From: Botryotinia globosa
Lineage: Eukaryota > Ascomycota > Leotiomycetes > Helotiales > Sclerotiniaceae
Length of the DNA: 64,000 nt
Reading direction: 5' to 3'
Assembly: GCA_014898425.1 (NCBI GenBank)
Contig: RCSZ01000020.1
Coordinates: forward strand, 310,001-374,000
Shown here: one piece after another, positions 35,669-46,175 of the stretch
Position numbering within the stretch: position 1 is the first letter of the stretch
How the letters are laid out: each line of letters begins with the position of its first letter
Position numbers and translations under genes: made by a program
The notes under the pieces: generated by a model
What the model was told of the DNA's origin: nothing
The model's input: only the letters and a program-made list of their open reading frames with translations
Databases searched by the model: none

Positions 35669-36208
35669 TTATTCCGGAACAACATATTGCGGATCTATCG
35701 CTCTAGTGTTCGCCTTATAGATATTAACATCATCCCACTCAACTCCCTCGAGGCATCTCAAGTTGATTGCATGAATAGTTGGCCATCTTTCCCGTTGTGC
35801 TGGTGTCAACGATTCCCAAGTCTTGGGAGATCTAGATAATGCAGCCATGTCCTTTTCAACATCGACAGTAATACCGCAAGTTGAGCAGAATCGAAATATG
35901 TTATAACCCTGACCGAATGAATATTCTGTCAAATTCGATATGCCGGAAATAGATACTTGGTCTCTCCTGGGATAACAGACAGTGATGCCGAGCTATAGTT
36001 GATTAGTTTGACATCAAACTGAACTGGATATAGTACCCACTCTACAACAAATGCTACAGTTGCACTCCTGTATATGTTCGTGGCGCTTGGATAAGGGAGC
36101 TTGAGTCTTGAATGCAATAGTTACTGCATCACAATGACAACCACCAGTATAAAGCGTTTCGTTTTCGAACTTGACCGATGGCAATTTACCAGCGTATATA
36201 GGTGCCAC
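35669..36208 (-). CDS. GFA/CENP-V family zinc protein, copy 1
   Basis: CDS is complement(join(35669..35992,36041..36208)), 163 aa. The intron starts GTGGGT and ends CTATAG, phase 0, giving CNCSICCR+LGITVCYPRRDQ. The zinc-binding cysteines of the GFA (glutathione-dependent formaldehyde-activating enzyme) fold are all present: GGCHCDAV, ECNCSICC and FCSTCGI. EYSFGQ and INLRCLEGVEWDDV fit the family C-terminus. Members are small carbon-sulphur-lyase-like zinc proteins; true substrates are rarely known, so the formaldehyde name should not be over-read. It lies in tandem with the next gene, with 83 bp between its start and the neighbour's stop. Confidence 0.83.
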
Positions 36209-36291
36209 GTATTGTGGTTCACAACCAAGACCATCATATCTGGGAACTGGATGTTAAACTTCATCTCCGCTGCGGAATCGCTGGGTGCAGC

Positions 36292-36757
36292 TTACTTATT
36301 AACTTTCAGGGACCATTGATCCATATCTTGGAGACAATTGACCTAAGGAACCATCAGTCATTTGTCGTCGTGATATACATGTGCTTGAATTCTTTTTCAA
36401 CTCACATTGATACCAACGTCCCTTCCCGCTGGAGTGTTGTAGCGGAAGCCTTGTACATTCGATCCGCATGTTGGACAAAACTAGATCTATAAGTATCATT
36501 TTCGTAATTGAAGACGGTTGCATTACCCTGTGAGCCATTGTACGTTGTCCAAAATGATACTCTTTCAAAGTCCCCTCTCCCTTGGTAATCTCAACGCAAC
36601 CTTCAGCAGGAAATACCCATCGATATCCTTTTTTGAAACAGATGCTGCAGTTGCATTGAGTCACAGTAGTTATTTCAGGCATCTTGATTGTGAATTTGAA
36701 TGCACCACAATGGCAGTTTCCATTGTAGGTTTTGAGTTCTGGTGTGATTCCTGACAT
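36292..36757 (-). CDS. GFA/CENP-V family zinc protein, copy 2
   Basis: CDS is complement(join(36292..36342,36406..36480,36527..36757)), 118 aa. All three exons are multiples of three. The joins give GQRTMAHR+FCPTCGSNVQGF and GRDVGIN+VNCLQDMDQWSL. Zinc ligands: GNCHCGAF, QCNCSICF and FCPTCGSN. The first acceptor is the second of two nearby AGs (ATCTAG); the earlier one would give an immediate stop. The start MSGITPELKT was preferred over an upstream in-frame ATG (36808). It is shorter than copy 1 but has all the cysteines. The two copies are only distantly alike, so this is an old duplication or independent family members. Confidence 0.82.
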
Positions 36758-38953
36758 GATGGGGTGATGTTTTGCGGGTGAAGATAGGAGGAATGCAACA
36801 ATTGACAAAGTTGACTATACAAATTTGCATGCTCCCTTTGAGGTAGAGCCATAATTTATATCAACTCTGGCTGATTTTGTGTCAACAGAAGTTTGTTGAA
36901 TACCTGCTAGGTATGTAGAGGTATGTCTCAACCCCGTATTTGCGATAATGATGGCTTCTTGACGTCGTATTTCACATCTCCAATCTTACCAAAGTCAGAC
37001 TTAAATTGTCAGAAATCCCTTCCCATGATGAATATGTCATATCATGTAACCCATATTCGAGCCAGAACTTTCCACAAGAGGAACGGCGAAGTCAATCATC
37101 TCCATTGTGACTCATGAGCTCAGATTTGACTTCTGTTGAGACCACAACCATAGACCACAACCATACGCCGAAGTTTCAAGCCTTCCTTGTTGCAACAAGG
37201 GGATGAATATTGAACATTCAACAATGAAGCTCAACAGAAAATAAAATCACGATGCGGTGCGAAAGAGGAAAATATGATGAGTAATCGTGATGATGATTAT
37301 TAATCAATGAAACTATCGGTATCCAGTCGTTATCAAGTTAAGAACAAACGGTTCGCCGTGTCCTCCGTATTTCATGCATTTAAAAATCTTATAGTAGAAC
37401 TTGATCATACCGGAATAGAAAATTCAATTAATGAAATCCGATATAAGAAAGATTTTAGTATAAATAATAATAGTTCAAAAGTTTTATAGATTTTATACTA
37501 AATTTCATCTAAAATTTCGTTAAAAAAATTATATGATAATAGAAAATATTATTTATTCAATTGAAAAACAGTTTATTTAATTAAATAAATCTATTATGAA
37601 AACTTATATCAGGTTTGTAAAAAATTAATCTTGTAACTCAATTTTATTCAAAAATGCAATATCGCTATGAATAAAGTAATCAAATCGGAAAATTATTCCG
37701 GTATATCTAAGATTCCGATATATCCCAATCCGATATAGTCAAGTTCTACTGTTCCATTCCAGGTTCATTATGCTCGGGCTCGGGCTCGGTCTCGGTATTA
37801 AGCTTTCGGTGTCGGTGTTAAGGTTTCGTTCTCGGATATTTTCCCCAAATAGTACACACACACTCTACTCGGACTTCCAATTACGATAATGACAATGATA
37901 ATGATCCAACACTCCTGAAATTGGACAAATTCCACCACATACTTGAATGATATTTGTTTGGTGAAAGGAAGTGTTCCTGCTTTTCAATGCCTCCTTTGTC
38001 TCAGGCCATCTGTTCGTTTGATTTGCCGTCTTCAACTGCCTCCCTAGATACAGTTTGCCGACAACATTTGTTCAAGGAACAGAAACTCTTGACTCTTGCT
38101 ATTGATAGGGAATCACCAGATATAACACCAAGAGGAATAGTATACCGATATCTCCTTCTCAGATACCTATGTCGATAATCATTTGATAATACCCACCCAT
38201 GCTATCAATGTACCTATGCCAGGTATATTACCTCGACACGGAAATGAGAAGTTCATCGTGACATCGAGTATTCGCGATATATACGAGTAGACAGCTTCAA
38301 AGAGCTATCGATGTCGGCTCGTAAATGAGATCATATCCGTCGAAACGAGGAATTTTCTTAGTTGAGGATGTTATATACACTATGTCCAAATCCAGAGAAT
38401 CACTCGCTTCGATGGACTGACTGGTGGAATGCCTCCCTAAGAAACGTCAAACTGGATGTACTGTACTTTACGGGTTGTCCGTCGCTGAACCACAAATTGT
38501 TGTTCATTTCATGACGTTGTCGATCTGGAAGTATCATGTCTATACGATTCAAACCTATCAAGCCCCAGCGATGTCATTCACATAGCATACATAATGTATC
38601 GAAGTACAGTATACACAATTTTGTGAGTCTCACACTGCATTTGCCCCTTCAATCTTCATCCATTCTCAATGCCGCGAGCCCAGATATTTTTCTTCCGCCT
38701 TCCGCCCTCCGCCCTCCCTGTGCGTAGCGAATCCTAGGTGACTACTTAAAGGAGGTCTTTGGCCTGATATTAATATCAATAATAAGATCAATTAATTCTC
38801 CGTTAAACAAAGCGGGTGATCGTCACTCGGTAGTCTATTTTAGCTTTTGAATTAGCTTGTTCGGTCAATCTTTGCCATCCGAGCTACATATATACAACTT
38901 TACCTCCCAGAACGAAACTTCTCTCCAAAATCAATTGTTTAAGAAAAGTCGAA
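36758..38953. other. Gene-poor spacer of 2.2 kb with a MITE
   Basis: Frames of 60-78 codons on the plus strand (for example 37954-38178) show no domain. The MITE at 37392-37751 is the only clear feature. The last about 180 bp form the monooxygenase promoter. Confidence 0.5.
37392..37751 (+). mobile_element. MITE copy B
   Basis: About 360 bp, AT-rich, non-coding. The left end (T)AGTAGAACTTGATCATACCG is mirrored by the right end, whose reverse complement is CAGTAGAACTTGACTATATC. The interior is alignable in inverse orientation with 10937-11276. CAGT-like ends recall pogo/Fot1-type elements, which duplicate TA. Here the left flank is TA and the right flank TT, so the duplication is not proven. 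Confidence 0.68.
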
Positions 38954-40925
38954 ATGAAGATCATTGTTGTTGGCGCAGGAATCGGTGGTCTCGCGGCTGC
39001 TATTGGTCTTCGAAGAGCCGGTCATGAAGTGTTGGTAAGAACAATTTTTTCCCAGCGCATTGTTCATCTGAGAAGTCATATGATCTCTTCTTAAAATATT
39101 ATTTCAGTACTAATAAATATGCAAGATTTTCGATAAATCCTCTCTATCCCATGAAGTTGGCGCGGCTATCAGTGAGCAATTTCACCCGCCCTATCACCAA
39201 ATTATATTAAAAATTAACTCATTCTAGACGTTCAACCCAATGCAGCTCGAGTCGTCGCTAAATGGGGTTTTGATTTCAAAAGAGCACGTTTGGTTACCGC
39301 GAAATCCATAACCGTTACTTTGGGGGAAGAACTCGTTGATACCAACTTGATAGATTGGACGAATACGGAAGAAACATACGGCTACGAGTCTTTCTATAGT
39401 CATAGAGTTGATTTACACACGGAACTGAAGTTGCTTGCCACAGGAGAAGAAGGAGAGGGAAAACCAGCCGTGATCTATAACAGATGCGAAGTTGTCGATT
39501 ATGTACTTATATATCCACACGATTCATTGAACTATACTAAACTTCGTCATAGGACACCGCAAATGGATCGGTAACTCTCGCTGACGGAACCATCAAGACA
39601 GCAGACTTGGTTGTCGGTGCTGACGGTATTCATTCCTCAGCAGTGAAAAGAATTGTAGGCTATGAGAACCCAGCAGTTCCAACAGGTATCTCTTGTTTCC
39701 GAACCTTGATCCCTGTTCAAGAGATTCGAGATGATCCTGAATGCGCATTATTCATGGAAGAAATGGAAGGGAAACTTCGGATGTTCATTTGGCCCAAACA
39801 TGATCACCAGAAGGTTGTTTGGTATCCCTGTCGAGAGTATGTTACATATTTACCATCTTTGCCACCTTTTCCTCAATACTTACATTGTGTTTAGGAATGA
39901 AGTGCTCAATATTGCAGTCTTTTGTGCTGATAAAGAGGATCTTGATGCCGCCCAGGGTAAGCTTCACTTTCTTCTACCCTTATATCAGGTGTCTCAAGAA
40001 ACTAAATTGATAATATTTTAGACTGGAACAATTGTATTCCAACCCAAGTCCTTGTCGATGCAGTCAAAGATTCTCATCCTTCACTTCGGCATTTATTATC
40101 AAAGACAAAAGATGTCAGACTCTGGAAACTCCTTTATAGGGCCCCTCTTCCTTCTTGGCATCAAGGAAAACTCGTCATTCTAGGCGATGCTGCACACCCT
40201 ATGTTACCTTGTATATATTTCTCTACTTTACTTCCCTCCTTTTCCCTCATCTCCGTCTTTACCCTCACCCCAATTCCCAATCCTTAACTCCACATATCAA
40301 CCGCTCACTCTCAACAGTCCAAGGCCAAGCCGGCGCCCAAGCCCTAGAAGACGGTTGTGCCCTCGGCATCCTCTTTTCCAATCTACCTGAAGGAAGTATC
40401 ACACAAGAGACCATCTCAACCCGTCTTGCCAGTTTCGAAAAAATCAGAAGAACTCGCGCAAGTGCCACACAAATGTTGTCAAACGGTGGATACTTTCAAA
40501 CGGAAGCAGATACCGAGAAGGTCAAGAAATATATGGAAGAGGGTCAAACTGCACCTTGTGAGTTCTTTCCAAACTTTTATCCCCCCCCCCTCCTTCGAAC
40601 CTTTCAGGTTGGATCAGCAGGATGAGGATCAGAAGAGAGTCAAATATAAGCTCGCGAATCTGGCAATAGAGCCAAGAATTCCAACCCCTAAATATACATG
40701 TGAGCGTGGTAAATCATTGCATTAAACTAACACCACCCCGCACCAACAGCAACTCCCGAAGCATACAAAGTATACTTCTACAGTCACGATGTCGCAAAAG
40801 CTGCCCAGGAGGAATTAGAGAGACTCACTCGATCGGTGGGATCGGCATCGAATTCCAGCTGTGAAAATGAGAAAATGGGAGATATCTCCGGAAAAGCTAC
40901 TGAGATGGTTTCTGTGAGGAATTAA
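38954..40925 (+). CDS. FAD-dependent aromatic-ring monooxygenase (salicylate hydroxylase type), possible 1-nt frame problem near the 3' end
   Basis: Exons are 38954-39034, 39126-39171, 39228-39502, 39553-39836, 39895-39956, 40022-40210, then from 40318 to about 40690, and a last exon from about 40751 to the stop at 40923-40925. Motifs: GxGxxG in IVVGAGIGGLAAAIGLRRAG, GAAINVQPNAARVVAKWGFD, LVVGADGIHSSAVKRIVG (the DG motif binding FAD/NADPH) and KLVILGDAAHPMLP with GQAGAQALEDG (the second FAD motif). It would hydroxylate or epoxidise an aromatic or terpenoid substrate using NAD(P)H. Around 40560-40620 the frame does not close. TAPCEFFPNFY continues into a run of ten C (40581-40590), and LDQQDEDQKRVKYKLANLAIE is in another frame. 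Nine C would join them. Either an unrecognised intron or a one-base change is present. Confidence 0.78.
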
Positions 40926-42497
40926 TATACATGTGCAGAGTTCACTTGTTATTCTTGTTGTTTGTATATCCGGATTGTGGTGGAAGAGCAAGCGAGCGAG
41001 CTGGTAGTAAAAGCTAGATGATAGAATTGGTATATACAGTATACAGTATACAGTGTATGTATCTACAGTAAAACTGAGGAGTTGATAGCTTCGTATACGA
41101 ACATTTTTCAGCACGTGTAAATTGTTTATGAAGCTGGAGTCGAGAAGAGTAATGAGATAGATCATTTATAGAGAATATCATTTTTTCGACCTGCTACTGA
41201 TTTACTCATTCCTACCCAAATAACTTGTGACCCATCCACGCACCCAATCAATCCAAATGACTCGAAGCCCGAAATTATAGTGTCTCTCAGAAAATCGAGT
41301 CCTGTTCATATCGTCCAGATCGTCTTCATCATCTCTACTTCAAAAGTTTATCTACATAAATACCCTGCGATTTATAACTCTTTCCCGCATTCACGAGTTT
41401 TGGATCTTGATTATCGGATCTGGAGATGATAATAAGTGGAATCATTGATATTTCTGGATTCACGGTTTCTGTATATATTACATCACATGCATTTCTTTGA
41501 ATGGTTGACTCTATATAATCCCTTCTATTCACTCATTCTAGTACGTGTATATTCCAACCCTATCCGAGGTTATGTTATGAAATGAAATGAAATGAAAGGA
41601 AAACGATGCAAATTATCCGTTGAAATATCGGGTATCGGTAGCGGGAGGTGGGAGGTGGGAGGTGGGAGGTGGGAGGTGGGAAGCGAGAGGTGCATGGAGA
41701 AGGGGATTGAGAGGGCTATGTAATTTATTCTGAGCGAAGTTTAGAGTATACTGTAGTAGAGTAATATTGGTTTGGTATAGGGGTTAGGTATTAGTTTAGC
41801 GTCCGAGAAAGAGGTGATTATGAATTTTGAATATTGAGAATCGTGAAATGTAAATGTGTCCTGCATCTGTTGTTTCTGGGAAAAAACTCGAATTATATTG
41901 AGTGGAGATATTTAGCGAGGGGGGTACTTGATTTTGTGGTCGCGTTCTTGGGTGGGTGTTAGTCAGAGATAGTGTAACCCCCTGGATATTAAGTGAAACT
42001 AGGCGCTTGAAGATATAAAATTGGAGTAAAAACTATTCAGGAGTACGGAAAGGAAGAAGTCAATGGTTGAAAGGAGATGAATTTAGGATGTTGTGTTGGA
42101 AATTTAAATCCATAGCTTTGGTTTTCTGAACTTCAAAGCATGTTTTTCTGAATTTAGGAACATGCTTTCCTGTTCAGATACGAATGTTGCTCGTTGAATA
42201 TTGAGATTCTTCTTGAAAGTGTAATTCTAAGTAAGATCAAGTTGTCCAGCTTGAGATGGATAGTTATAGATGTCGAAATTGCTACATCTTGTGCATGGTG
42301 GAAGAAAATTTTAGTCACATAGAGGTAAATATGCATGATGATTTAGAAGTAATTCTTAGAAATGTTAAAATGCATCGCTCGAATAAACAAACCAAATCTT
42401 ATCGTAGCCAGCGATATCATCCTTCCTCGTCCCTACCAGATATATCCAACATTCATTTAGATAACGCCTCCAACTGTACCATATGCAAGCCAAAGGA
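40926..42497. other. Intergenic with short tandem repeats
   Basis: 1.6 kb without a supported gene. It holds ATACAGT repeats (about 41033-41053) and the G-rich minisatellite at 41643-41680. A plus frame at 42256-42684 overlaps the 2EXR relic antisense and shows no domain. Confidence 0.5.
41643..41680 (+). repeat. (GGGAGGT)5 minisatellite, G-quadruplex-capable
   Basis: Five exact copies of GGGAGGT followed by GGG, so six GGG runs separated by AGGT. Four or more such runs on one strand can fold into a G-quadruplex. It lies about 720 bp after the monooxygenase stop. Confidence 0.9.
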
Positions 42498-43264
42498 CTA
42501 TCTTAAAATGATATTACCTCTCCAGTCTCTTGTGCTCTCAAACAAATGTGACTCCGAAACAACTTCGAATGTAGGCCATGTCCATAAACGATCTTTACCT
42601 TCGAGAGCCAGCTTCGAATTGTATCTTTCTCATTTTTCTTGTTCATGGTCATTCATAAACCTGATCAAATTGTTGAAAATCTGAGTAGTTTCGCCAATCC
42701 GTTCCACTCTGGAGTAAACTAGATACACCTTCACGGCAAGATCTTGAAAAAATGGCATGCCAAGGAAGAATGGTCTTCGATCGAAAAAGCCTGCAGGCCA
42801 ATGCGCCGGATCTTGAGGAAAATTCGCCCAAAACAACGTTTCGACGTCAATAGCAATGTTTGAAAATTGTTCATGATGAGCTCTGTCTAGTGTTCCGCGT
42901 AAAACTCCTGCCGAGGTGGTCAGGCGTATAGGGTCTCCTCTCCTCCACATGATATCGTTGTCCACGTTGTAATAAAACCGGCGCGGAATGTTGCACTCTT
43001 CTGTAACTTGAGTAAAAATTGTATGGGCCTTGCTATAGTCATATTTCTTGATTGCAATCTCACGGGATTCGCGGCAAGTTTCGAAAAGCGCATTCGGGTA
43101 ACAAGGTGAAGCAACTTGCTTCCTCCAAACCCCTTTGCGGCCGCCATTTGATTCAACTTTGACTCCTTCGTACTTGGTTTCTATTTGAATTGCGCGATAA
43201 TGCGGGATAGCGGCGAATTCCCAATCGCGCATCGGCATTCGAGAGGAAGATCAGGAAAGTTGTG
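42498..43264 (-). pseudogene. Decayed 2EXR-domain gene
   Basis: The open part (42630-43238) begins inside the 2EXR motif. In the other frame directly upstream stands FPDLPLECRCAI, which continues as WEFAAIPHYRAIQIE once a single missing T is allowed for (the DNA reads ATTGGG where ATTTGG is expected, near 43220). No ATG exists upstream of FPDL before a stop. CRESREIAIKKYDYS is the second EXR motif. TGA at 42630-42632 cuts the protein, yet the same frame continues as WTWPTFEVVSESHLF, matching WKMPTVEAILDTRLL at the end of the neighbouring intact gene. Thus it has one frameshift, one stop and no start. It lies only about 7-30 bp after the neighbour's stop, on the same strand. Confidence 0.75.
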
Positions 43265-43270
43265 GAATGT

Positions 43271-44182
43271 TTAGACGGGATTGAGAAGTCGAGTATCCAG
43301 AATTGCCTCAACAGTAGGCATCTTCCACTTCGTTAAATTTGTGCCATCTCGTTCATTCCTTTCTTCTAGCATTTCCTGGATCCATTCCCTGGAATATCGG
43401 GCATTCCATTTTATTTTTTCCACCAAGTATTTTACTTCCTGGTCAACTTCATCCCTGCAGTCCCCAGAAGAGTAAACAATGTAAATTTTTTCCACCTCTG
43501 TTCTAGAGACAGCATAAAGCGTGCAAAGACTAGGGTCTTGCGGTATGTTCCACGACATAATGTTGTGATGCTCTTTAATTCCCGCAAAGTCGAGGGCAAC
43601 GGAGCGAAAAAGATATGGCCCTAGTTCAGTAAAACGTCGCTGCCAGAATAAAACTTCTAGTGTTGTTTCGCTTGGTGGATCATTGGTGATGGATTGGAAA
43701 AGTGGATTTCCTCTGACCCATAAAGTGTCAAGATCTGTATTGTAAAATAGAGGACGATCGAGGAAGCTAGAGTATTTATAATACTTCATGGCAATCGACC
43801 GCGATTCACGACAGATTCCAAGTAGCGGTGTCGGTGAACACTGTGTAGGACTCCAATGTTCAAGTTCGTGATCAGCATCATCACCTTCGTCATCATTGGG
43901 ATGAATTTTTCCCTCAGCATCTCGCTCACAAATTGTTTCAATTTCAATGACCCGAGACTGTGGGACAGCAGCAATCTCCCAAATGTTGCGTTGTAGCTCG
44001 AGAGGTAGGTTGGAAAAGCAGGTGAAATTGTCAGCATCAATATCAACTTGGGATTTAGATGAGCCTTGGCGGTTAGGTTGAACCAAGGTTTGGGGTTGAT
44101 CGCCATTTTGGGACTGATCTTGAGCATCGGATTGACCATGACTATGGGGGTGATGTTCTTCTTGAGGGTGAACCTGTGACAT
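43271..44182 (-). CDS. 2EXR-domain protein, intact
   Basis: Single exon, 303 aa from the ATG of MSQVHPQEEHHPH; an in-frame ATG at 44257 would add 25 residues. The first about 60 residues are Gln/His/Ser-rich and disordered. Then FSNLPLELQRNIWEIAAVPQ with SRVIEIETI (first motif) and LLGICRESRSIAMKYYKY (second motif, E-S-R) define the 2EXR domain. The remainder (DTLWVRGNP, VALDFAGIKEHHN, RTEVEKIYIVYSS) is the usual tail. 2EXR proteins are greatly expanded in Leotiomycetes and have no established function. It is the best-preserved member of a three-gene cluster with 42498-43264 and 44908-45780. Confidence 0.82.
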   Translation of the reverse strand: MSQVHPQEEHHPHSHGQSDAQDQSQNGDQPQTLVQPNRQGSSKSQVDIDADNFTCFSNLPLELQRNIWEIAAVPQSRVIEIETICERDAEGKIHPNDDEGDDADHELEHWSPTQCSPTPLLGICRESRSIAMKYYKYSSFLDRPLFYNTDLDTLWVRGNPLFQSITNDPPSETTLEVLFWQRRFTELGPYLFRSVALDFAGIKEHHNIMSWNIPQDPSLCTLYAVSRTEVEKIYIVYSSGDCRDEVDQEVKYLVEKIKWNARYSREWIQEMLEERNERDGTNLTKWKMPTVEAILDTRLLNPV

Positions 44183-44907
44183 GATGGATATTGGTTGGAT
44201 TATCTGTGTTATTTTCTTCGTTAAAATGCAGTTAGGTGAGAAAGGTTGCCTGTACAATAAGATGAATGTATAGAAAGATTTCCTTGGTCTCTTTAATGCA
44301 GAAGATGGCTTTTGTTATTGACGATGAAATTTGATGGTATCTTGGCTGCATGGAATCAAAGTTTGGATAGAATTTGATGGTCTTGTATTAATGTAAGATT
44401 GGTGATTGTCAAGAGGGTTGTCGGTTATTTGTGTATTAACTAAGCGGGTGATTTGGTGTTACAGTACCTCGAGTCATTGGAACTAGGGAAGTTCTGAGTG
44501 TATGGCTTCCTCACCAATCACCACGTCTCTGAAGTACAGCCTTACTCTCATGGCTTGGAGGATTATTGAATGGAAGGGTTGTATATGTTCTTCCAATCAC
44601 CAATCCCAAGCTTGATCAGGAGTTATCCATAAATCAATCACTAACAATGTTGTAATAGCCTCACCCCAAAGACCACGGAAAGGCCTCTGAGATTCACTAT
44701 AAATAAGTCAAATGTTTGTAAAAGTTGAATATGTATCCAGAAGTTTGATCATACGGTTCCAATTTTCCTAAAGAAGCCTTAGAGCAGGAAAGCTAAAACA
44801 CCTCAGAATAGCCACAAGTTTCTTCGAAAAAACAACAATCCTTTTGACTACCTTCAAGAAAATCCGAAAGTTAATTGATAGATGTGTCAATTTATCTAAG
44901 ATCCAAC
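44183..44907. other. Divergent promoter region between two 2EXR genes
   Basis: 725 bp between divergent starts. No gene, no repeat recognised. Confidence 0.45.
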
Positions 44908-45780
44908 ATGCCTTTAAATTTATCAAAAATATACCTCTATGCCTTCGAATCTGCGAAAATTACAGCTTGGGTCGTAGGCGGTATTATTTGTGGCCCCCCA
45001 TTAGCAACATTCTGCGTCGGCCGATGCCTGAGCAGCATAGCCCACTCTGGAATCAAATCTCACATCAGAGAAGCGAAGTCCCGGAAAATGATCAAAACCT
45101 CTCGTCCCAAGAACTTCCGCACCTTCAAAATGTTCAAGTTATTGCCCAAAGAACTGCAATTGGCCGTCTGGAAGTACGGACTCCATGACGTCGAGCCTCG
45201 AACCATTAAACTCAAATTGTATTGGTGGGATTACAAAGTACATCGGGCAGAATTTCGAGACTTTCTAGGTTCTATTCTTACTGCACAACATGAATACAAA
45301 GCAAATATTCCGGCTTTGCTTCATATCTGTCATGATTCACGAGAGATCGCCCAAAAGAAATACAAGCTTAGCTTTGGAAAATTACTACAAGGGCGACCTG
45401 TGTACTTTGATATCGAACAGGATATTCTTTGGGTTGTGGGAGGACGGGACCACTGTCGAGAATTCCCACTTCGATTGTTGAGTATGGACGGCTTTCGAAA
45501 CTTGATCATCACACCTTCACCTAGCCATATACCCATTGATTCTTTAGCTACATCGACTGAACCACTACAAAAGTGGCTCGATCGACTGGTTTCAGGCTCA
45601 AGAGTGGTCAATATACGAATCCAGATCGTGCTTGAGCCGGTGGATAGAATAGATAACGACGTGGGCAATACGAAAGCTGAGCGCTTATGCGAGGCAGTAC
45701 AAAGTCTTGGCATAGAGAATTTTCTCCCTACCGTAGAAGTAGTCCGCAGAGAAAGATTGGATTTTGAGTGCAGATTTTAG
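44908..45780 (+). CDS. 2EXR-domain protein with N-terminal hydrophobic segment
   Basis: Single exon, 290 aa. The start is the ATG of MPLNLSKIYLYAFESAKITA; the frame is open further 5' but has no ATG. A hydrophobic stretch ITAWVVGGIICGPPLATFCV (about aa 18-37) looks like one membrane helix followed by basic residues (KSHIREAKSRKMIKTSRPK). The 2EXR motifs are FKLLPKELQLAVWKYGL (ELQ instead of EXR) and LLHICHDSREIAQKKYKL. The tail holds VYFDIEQDILWVVGG and SRVVNIRIQIVLEPVDRI. A membrane anchor on a 2EXR protein is uncommon in my experience of the family; this is inference. No lesion was seen. Confidence 0.8.
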   Translation: MPLNLSKIYLYAFESAKITAWVVGGIICGPPLATFCVGRCLSSIAHSGIKSHIREAKSRKMIKTSRPKNFRTFKMFKLLPKELQLAVWKYGLHDVEPRTIKLKLYWWDYKVHRAEFRDFLGSILTAQHEYKANIPALLHICHDSREIAQKKYKLSFGKLLQGRPVYFDIEQDILWVVGGRDHCREFPLRLLSMDGFRNLIITPSPSHIPIDSLATSTEPLQKWLDRLVSGSRVVNIRIQIVLEPVDRIDNDVGNTKAERLCEAVQSLGIENFLPTVEVVRRERLDFECRF

Positions 45781-45898
45781 TAAGTGTGCTGTTCTCCCGG
45801 AGACGTACACTATCACCAACTAGCAATCGTCGAAGACGGAAGCAGGTATCATATACTCATCATAATCCTCACATGAACGAATATCGGGAACGGGGTTG

Positions 45899-46175
45899 TC
45901 AATAAATGGCGAGATATGATTCGAATCGCAATGATTTTTCACTTGACTGGTCAGGTGCATGGCCATCCCAAAATGTATGATTCTGAGGGTCAGCGTTGCT
46001 TTACTTCTTTCTGAACAGATTTTCTTACATAAATAAATAGAGATTGAGACTCGCACAATCGTCCAATTCCAGTACAGATCCAAACATGAAAATTATTGAG
46101 TGACTTATTGTCGAGGGTCGTCATGGAGAATCCGACCCATGTTCCGAGTGGGTAGGGACTTTTGAGCTGCAACAT
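45899..46175 (-). CDS. Possible small two-exon gene, 76 aa
   Basis: Exons complement(45899..45982,46029..46175). The intron has GTAAG donor, CGCTGAC branch-like site and CTCAG acceptor, phase 0. Both exons are multiples of three. The product contains PYPLGTWVGFSMTTLDNKSL, HVWICTGIGRLC and WDGHAPDQSSEK. No family recognised. Good splice signals are the only support; chance cannot be excluded. Confidence 0.22.
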
